From assembly GCA_009193035.1 (NCBI GenBank), contig SWDT01000248.1, positions 186,001 through 250,000 on the forward strand: 64,000 bases of DNA, given 5' to 3'. The notes beneath the pieces were generated by a model. The model was not told where the DNA came from. It saw only the letters and a program-made list of their open reading frames with translations, and made no database searches. Positions 58,033 to 64,000 of the stretch are shown here, piece after piece. Origin of the DNA: Halicephalobus mephisto (Eukaryota; Nematoda; Chromadorea; Rhabditida; Panagrolaimidae). Position numbers and translations under genes: made by a program. Each line of letters begins with the position of its first letter. The stretch's first letter is position 1.

Positions 58033-58423
58033 CCAGAATTTCACTAGACAGATCTAGTTGTCCAGCATAGTCCGTTCAAGCATTTTGACCATTTCTGCAG
58101 AATCCGAAAGTCATTATTTTTTAAGATTCAGAATTTTTTAAATTTAAAAATTCTTAAAATCCGGAAATTTTTATTTTTTTAAAATTCAAAATCTAAAATT
58201 TCTTTTAAATTCAGAATTCGAAAAATATCATTTTTTAAAGATTCAAAATTTTAAAAATGTCTTTTTTCAGAATTCCAAAAATATTTTTTTTAGGATATAA
58301 AATTCTGAAAATATCTTTTTTAAAGATTCAGAATTCCAAAAATGTCTTTTTTAGGATTCGGAATTCTAAAAATACCTTTTTTCAGGATTCAGAATTTTTA
58401 AACCATTGTTTTTAGGATTCAGA

Positions 58424-59494
<1,071 letters not shown>

Positions 59495-59540
59495 ATTTCC
59501 GAAATATCTTCATGATATGTTCATCCAAAAAACAAACATT

Positions 59541-59546
59541 AATAAA
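59541..59546 (+). terminator. Polyadenylation signal of the collagen gene
   Basis: AATAAA 47 bases after the collagen stop codon and 43 bases before the end of the converging TRM6 gene, so the transcripts nearly meet tail to tail. Confidence 0.6.
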
Positions 59547-59589
59547 CTTTCAAAAACAAAAAACAATAAACAAGTAAACTTAGATTTTT

Positions 59590-61258
59590 CTAAGCAGTTT
59601 TAATGGCAGTAACGATAGTACCTGCAGCAACAAAGTCATTCAAAACAGGATGAGAACGACCAGATATAGCCTGGAATCTACGAGATGAGATCTTCTGGAT
59701 TTGGATTTCAACAGTTGACTTTTCATTCAGGACAGAGACAGCTGCTCTGACGTCACTTTCAACATTGGAATAGAGCACAATACTTCCAGATTTCCTAATT
59801 GATTTGAAAGTGCGTTTTATAAAATCAGCAGCATTCACACTGTCACCAACGAACACCAGACTGTCAACAATACTGCTGCTGAGAATACGTTCACGAGCCC
59901 AGATGAATTGTTGAGAAGCAGGCGGTTCTTTGATTTCGTTGCTTTCACATTCCATCAGTTCATCTTCTGGGTACTTGTACGAACCACCGTTTTTAGGAAC
60001 GTCACAAATAGCTCTGCAGAATGTATTCCAGCGAATTGGACGAATAACATTCAAGAACTAAAAACTTAAAACTAGGAAGTAAAGTAACTAAAAACTAACC
60101 TCCGGCTTGAAACCCATGGCGTAGACGGCTTGCAAAGAACCAGGTCCACAGCCGTTGTTGATGAGGAATATCTCGCCCTTTCCTTCCAGACGTTGCAAAA
60201 GCGCGGCTAATATTAATCCTTGGGCTTCTTCATACAGGAGAACCCGACAACCAGGAACAATATTAGTGTGATGAATAACATTGGCATACGTGTCAGTCTT
60301 CAAATAACGAATATGTTCCGCATTTTTGATGTAGAACGCTTGAGCAATAAGACGCAAAGTGGGCTTCAGAATGTAGACCCTGTCGGTGTGGACTTTGGAC
60401 TTCTTGGATACGTACTTAGCTTGAGAATAAGTCGTGCGATCCTCGAAAGTCGGATTTGCATTGACGAGTTTAGTGACCTGGGAGGGTTATATATGAGATA
60501 TAATGAAAACTGGGTTGTAAGGCACTTGTGTCCAGAGCATTTGTGTTCCAATTCTGGAATTAAAACTGAACAAAGAGTATCGAAAATAAGGTAATGAGAA
60601 TCAATGGTTAACCTTCAGAACCCAGAATTCTGAAGACCAACCTCCAACTCCAAGGCCATTTAAAATTCTATTTTAGGATTTTATAAAAACTGAAAATTTA
60701 CCTAGTATGACTTTTAAAATTCTGTATAAAGTTACCAAAATTGGATTTTTGTTCTTAGTTTTCGAATTAGTTGTTAAAATTGAAACGCAAATGCTTGAAA
60801 AACGAATATCGTGACAAGGGAAATTGACATATGGAAATTCACTTACAACTTCCTTCACAGCAGCTCCAGAAAGTTTCAAATCCTCGATTTCCGTCGAACT
60901 AAGGACTTGTCCCATGATCTTCGTCGGTGGAGCGTCATCATCGTCTCCCTCGACGACCCTTTTTCGAGTTTCTTGGTTGGAACTACTTGGACGGAGTTCC
61001 TCCAGAGCTGAAAGTTGAAATTCATATATTGATCCGGGAAATAAACTTACCTATTCCTGAATCCAAAGCTGTAGGAGCACAGCAATCGCGAATCTGGCCG
61101 TTTTGAGTCTCAAATAACCCGTATCCTTTCCCTATGGCTCCGGAAATATTGAATCTGAGATTCTCGATGAATACTTCGCCATTTTTCGTGACTTTTACGA
61201 GTTTAGGGACATCAGTATTCAGTTTTTTGACTATGACATAAGAACCTAGCGTAATCAT
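59590..61258 (-). CDS. TRMT6: tRNA m1A58 methyltransferase non-catalytic subunit TRM6
   Basis: Four exons on the minus strand (61258-61051, 61007-60847, 60477-60100, 60057-59590), in phase, 404 residues. The N-terminus MITLGSYVIVKKLNTDVPKL is the Gcd10/TRM6 start. AIGKGYGLFE follows, then an acidic linker (EGDDDD) in the usual place. KLVNANPTFEDRTTYSQAKY matches the family block KLVxxSxTFxxKTxFxQxKY. The C-terminal Rossmann-like half (RVLLYEEAQGLILAALLQRL, DSLVFVGDS) lacks an obvious SAM-binding Gly loop, as expected, because the TRM61 partner carries catalysis. The complex methylates A58 of tRNAs, including initiator Met. The start is the first ATG of the conserved block; the frame is open for only three codons before it. 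Confidence 0.88.
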
Positions 61259-61958
61259 CCCTATCAAGCGAGAACCGGGCTCTAAATGGACGAAAAGTGG
61301 AAAAATCTAAAACAACGCCGTTGTGCAGTTTGGCGTCCGTTCACCAATCGCCCGAGAACCGCCAAGCAAATTATTCAAATTAAAAAATTATGAAAATTAA
61401 TTATTTCAAAATTACCTCGACCGTAGTTTTTATTATTGTTCAAAACTATTGTGATTTTTGAAGTTTGCAATTTTTGGAAGGAATTAGGAGCTTAATAAGA
61501 TTTTGAAAAACTTTAGAAATTTCTGTAAGATGCTAGAAAATTTTGGAAAGTTATATTTGATTTTAGGAAATTTTAGAATTGACTAAAAAATAATGGAAGA
61601 ATTAAAAAAATGATAAAATTCTGGAAAAATTCAAAAGTTTATAGAAAATTTTGGAAAATTAAAAAAAAATAATATTTATAAAAATTCTATAACCATCTGT
61701 TAAATTCTAAAATCTTCCAGAATCCTCAAAAATATTCTAAAAGATTCTAGAACTCTCCAAAAAATTAGAAAAATTTCAAAAAATTTTTAAAAATTTGAAA
61801 AAATTTTACTTTTTTAGAATACTGTAAGGTAAAAATTCTTTGGTCGATAGATTAAAGACTACTTTATCTCAGTAGCAAAAGGTCCCCAAAAAGATACTAC
61901 ATCTGAAGGGGCTTATCTCCGAGAGTTCCAATTTTGATCGATTATTTCGAGCTTCCGA
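61259..61958. other. Divergent spacer, TRM6 and Ly6 genes
   Basis: A GC-richer stretch at 61300-61370 next to TRM6 is probably its promoter. The rest is AT-rich with AGAATTTTGGAAA-type words; 61840-61940 is balanced and adjoins the Ly6 start. Confidence 0.45.
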
Positions 61959-62843
61959 ATGTCAAAAATGATAAAATTCCAATTTTTATTGTTATTTTCC
62001 ATATTCACGGCCAGTTATTCCTTACAATGCTGGACAGGACAAAAAGAAAAAAACAACAACGGACCTTGGGATATCTCCATTATCCAGATAAACTGCGATG
62101 TCGATTACTGTTCCAATTTGACAGTATACAATTCAGATGATGACGTCACTCTTGTCGACCTTCGATGTGGATCAGAAATCCTCGAAGACTGCACGGTTAG
62201 AAAATTTCTTAAAAAATTTATTAAAAAAATAAAAAATTCATTAAAAAAAATAAAAAATTTATTAAAAAAATAAAGAATTTACATTTTATAAAAATTAGAA
62301 AAAATATTCAATTTTTTAAAAAATATATTTTACTTTTAAATATTCTTCTTTAAAAATTTCTGTTTTTAAATATTTTTATATTTTTAAGTATTTTTATTTT
62401 TATCTTTGTTTTTAAATATTTTCACTTTAATTTTTATATTTTTATATTTTTAAATATTTTTATTTTTAAATATTTTTATATTTTTAAATATTTTTAAATA
62501 TTTTTAAATATTTTTAAATATTTTAATTTTAATTTTTATGTTTTTAAATATTTTAATTTTAATTTTTATGTTTTTAAATATTTTCACTTTAATTTTTATA
62601 TTTTTTTATTTTTAAATATTTTTATATTTTTATTTTTAAATATTTTTATTTCGATTTTTATGTTTCTAGGACGAAATAATGAACACTTGCGTGAGGGTTC
62701 CAAACAGATCTGCCACGCTCTGTTGCTGTAATCAGCCCCTCTGCAACAACACCAGCTCCTACCGTATCCCGGTCCTGGGATCCCTAGTCTTCTGGATAAC
62801 GGAATTTTCTTTAATTTATTCGATTTTGTTTGAAATTAATTAA
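61959..62843 (+). CDS. Ly6/uPAR-like secreted or GPI-anchored protein
   Basis: Two exons (61959-62195, 62670-62843), in phase, 136 residues. It has a signal peptide (FQFLLLFSIFTASYSLQCW) whose end supplies the first framework Cys in LQCWTG. Further Cys are spaced as in a three-finger fold (INCDVDYCSNL, LRCGSEILEDC, NTCVRVP). The diagnostic end CCCNQPLCNN is followed by a hydrophobic tail (VLGSLVFWITEFSLIYSILF) with no basic anchor, typical for GPI attachment. Asn-X-Ser/Thr sites are present (NLT, NRS, NTS). Such worm proteins often modulate receptors or channels at the cell surface; no specific partner can be inferred. Two Met codons (61959, 61968) could initiate. The 474-bp intron is a run of TTTTTAAATATTTT. 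Confidence 0.85.
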
Positions 62844-64000
62844 ATGTATCTTTTTCAAAGTGAAAGTTAAAAATTAAAACGAAGAAGCAGCTGATCAAAA
62901 ATCAAAAACAGGTTACGCATTGTTTTTCCATTCCTTTCGGATTTTTTATCCTTGCGCAATCACCGAATGCCTCGGGCTATATTCCTGAAATTGGGTGAAA
63001 TCTGAAAGGTGCCACTTTAATGACAGTTTAATTTTGAATAAAATGGATGAGATTAATTGGCCGATCTGAATGTGGACATGATTAAGCCAATTTTCGCTGT
63101 CCAGTCGATTCACGCAATCGGGCTTTTCACTTCAGACGACAACCGACGGAATTCGATCGAAAATTATAAATATTATTTTTGGAATTTGCAAAATTCCAAC
63201 AAAAAATAAAAAAATAAAAAAAATTTAAATTTAAAAAACTAAAAAAATAGAAAATTCAGCAATTAACTACAGTAATCCATTTTTCTTTTATTTTGTTTTT
63301 TAATTTCTAAAAATTTTCATTAAAAATAATAATTTTTAATTTTTTTAAATTCCAACAAAAAAAAATTAAAGAATTTGGAAATAAACTACAGTAATCAATC
63401 TATTTTTTGTTTTTCTTATGCAATTTGTAAAAATTACTGTCGAAAAAAGTTCCCTAAAAATTGGTTTTTTTTAATCTCATTTTTTTATTTTTGAATTCCC
63501 GCGCAAAAGGAGAGATCTCTGCAATAGTGAGAAAATGGAAAATCTGGCAATTGTTCTGTCTTCTCTCTCTTCTTTGTCTTTTTATTTTTTTACCTAAATT
63601 TTTTAATTTTCAACAATTTTCAAAAAATCTGACAATTTGTGTCGAGAGTTTTTGCAACTTCCATTTTTAACTTTTCTAATAGTATACTTTTCAAAGAAAT
63701 GAAGAGAAAGTTTGTCTGTCGTTAGAAAAATCAAGTTTTTTGGACTCCAGTTGGAGCAGATTAAGGCTAGCCGGTTTGCCAAACCTGACATTGCGTCGTT
63801 GAGAGGTTTATCCGATTTCCTGTGGCGATCTGGTTGAGTTGCGGCTATCATGTCACAATTTGTCCATTTTTGTCGATTGCATAAATCACACCATAAAAAT
63901 AAAAAATTCCTACAAAGTTGTTTTGACACGAAAACTTGAGATATTAGGAAATTTTAGGTAAAAACAGAGAGAGAGCGAACGAAAGAGAGAGAGGACAATG
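62844..64000. other. Right-edge region without a recognisable gene
   Basis: 62870-63150 is balanced in composition with no supported frame; it may be promoter of a gene beyond the window. A 108-codon minus-strand frame at 63603-63929 has mixed composition (RNFLFLWCDLCNRQKW) but no family match or splice context. Confidence 0.4.
63480..63600. repeat. Single dispersed-repeat unit, plus a truncated one at the edge
   Basis: 63485-63600 is one unit in the array orientation (GAATTCCCGCGCAAAAGG to TTTTTTACCTAAATTTT). A second, opposite-orientation unit begins at 63955 (TTTTAGGTAAAAACAGAGAG) and runs off the window end. Confidence 0.8.

Larger units (their letters stand above)
56771..58423. other. 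Upstream region of the cuticle collagen gene
   Basis: Balanced blocks at 56870-57000 and 57250-57430 are separated by A/T runs. 58100-58400 has five short copies of TTTTTTAGGATTCAGAATT-like sequence, the last of which provides the tttttag acceptor at 58409-58415 just before the collagen ATG. Confidence 0.5.

Overview
The window is a gene-dense piece of a nematode genome, from Caenorhabditis or a near relative. Noncoding DNA is very AT-rich, while exons are clearly GC-richer. Introns begin gtaag/gtttg and end in a T-run plus ttttcag or tttttag. The short word TACTGTA (ctacagtaa) litters introns and spacers. Gene content is nematode: a cuticle collagen, a cuticlin with a ZP domain, a MOLO1-type levamisole-receptor modulator, a nematode nuclear receptor, an F-box protein and a Ly6 protein. 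Exon-intron structures below were built by hand. For each listed gene the splice phases agree from exon to exon, which is the main support for the models.

Layout, left to right: the 3' end of uso-1 (+, 9-1301); a small Nse4-like protein (-, 1625-2517); a repeat-rich spacer; a MOLO1-domain membrane protein (-, 6024-8514); a 7 kb gene-poor stretch with transposon remnants (piggyBac-like, Tc3-like) and a tRNA-like gene; a nuclear hormone receptor (+, 15864-18048); a SUV39-like H3K9 methyltransferase (-, 18754-20749) divergent from a DNTTIP1 homologue (+, 21193-22479); the dopamine transporter dat-1 (+, 23034-28104); the VWA+ZP cuticlin cut-6 (-, 28272-32258); an oxysterol-binding protein with PH domain and FFAT-like motif (-, 33973-39584); the diacylglycerol lipase dagl-2 (+, 41722-44662); an F-box protein (-, 44731-46098); an OATP/SLCO transporter (-, 47648-53837); a large repeat array; a cuticle collagen (+, 58424-59494); the tRNA m1A58 methyltransferase subunit TRM6 (-, 59590-61258); and a GPI-type Ly6 protein (+, 61959-62843).

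There is no operon-like functional cluster; the genes are individual housekeeping, neuronal and cuticle genes. Two chromatin-repression genes share a short divergent promoter (20750-21192). Several pairs are tightly convergent (44662/44731, 59494/59590, 28104/28272).

The unusual content lies in the noncoding DNA. (1) A dispersed ~150-bp repeat family occurs in both orientations and is stacked into an array of about ten units at 55050-56760; two stretches of that array look like inverted copies of segments near 29.3 kb and 52.6 kb. (2) A composite repeat pairs a GC-rich motif (GTTGCGAGCAAC) with long degenerate arrays built on TTTGACTTTGAAGTT, in introns and spacers. (3) A third family is built on CAGGGACGTGGGATACTGTAGG. 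I found no new protein system; the repeat families and a possible alternative first exon in the oxysterol-binding protein gene are the best leads.
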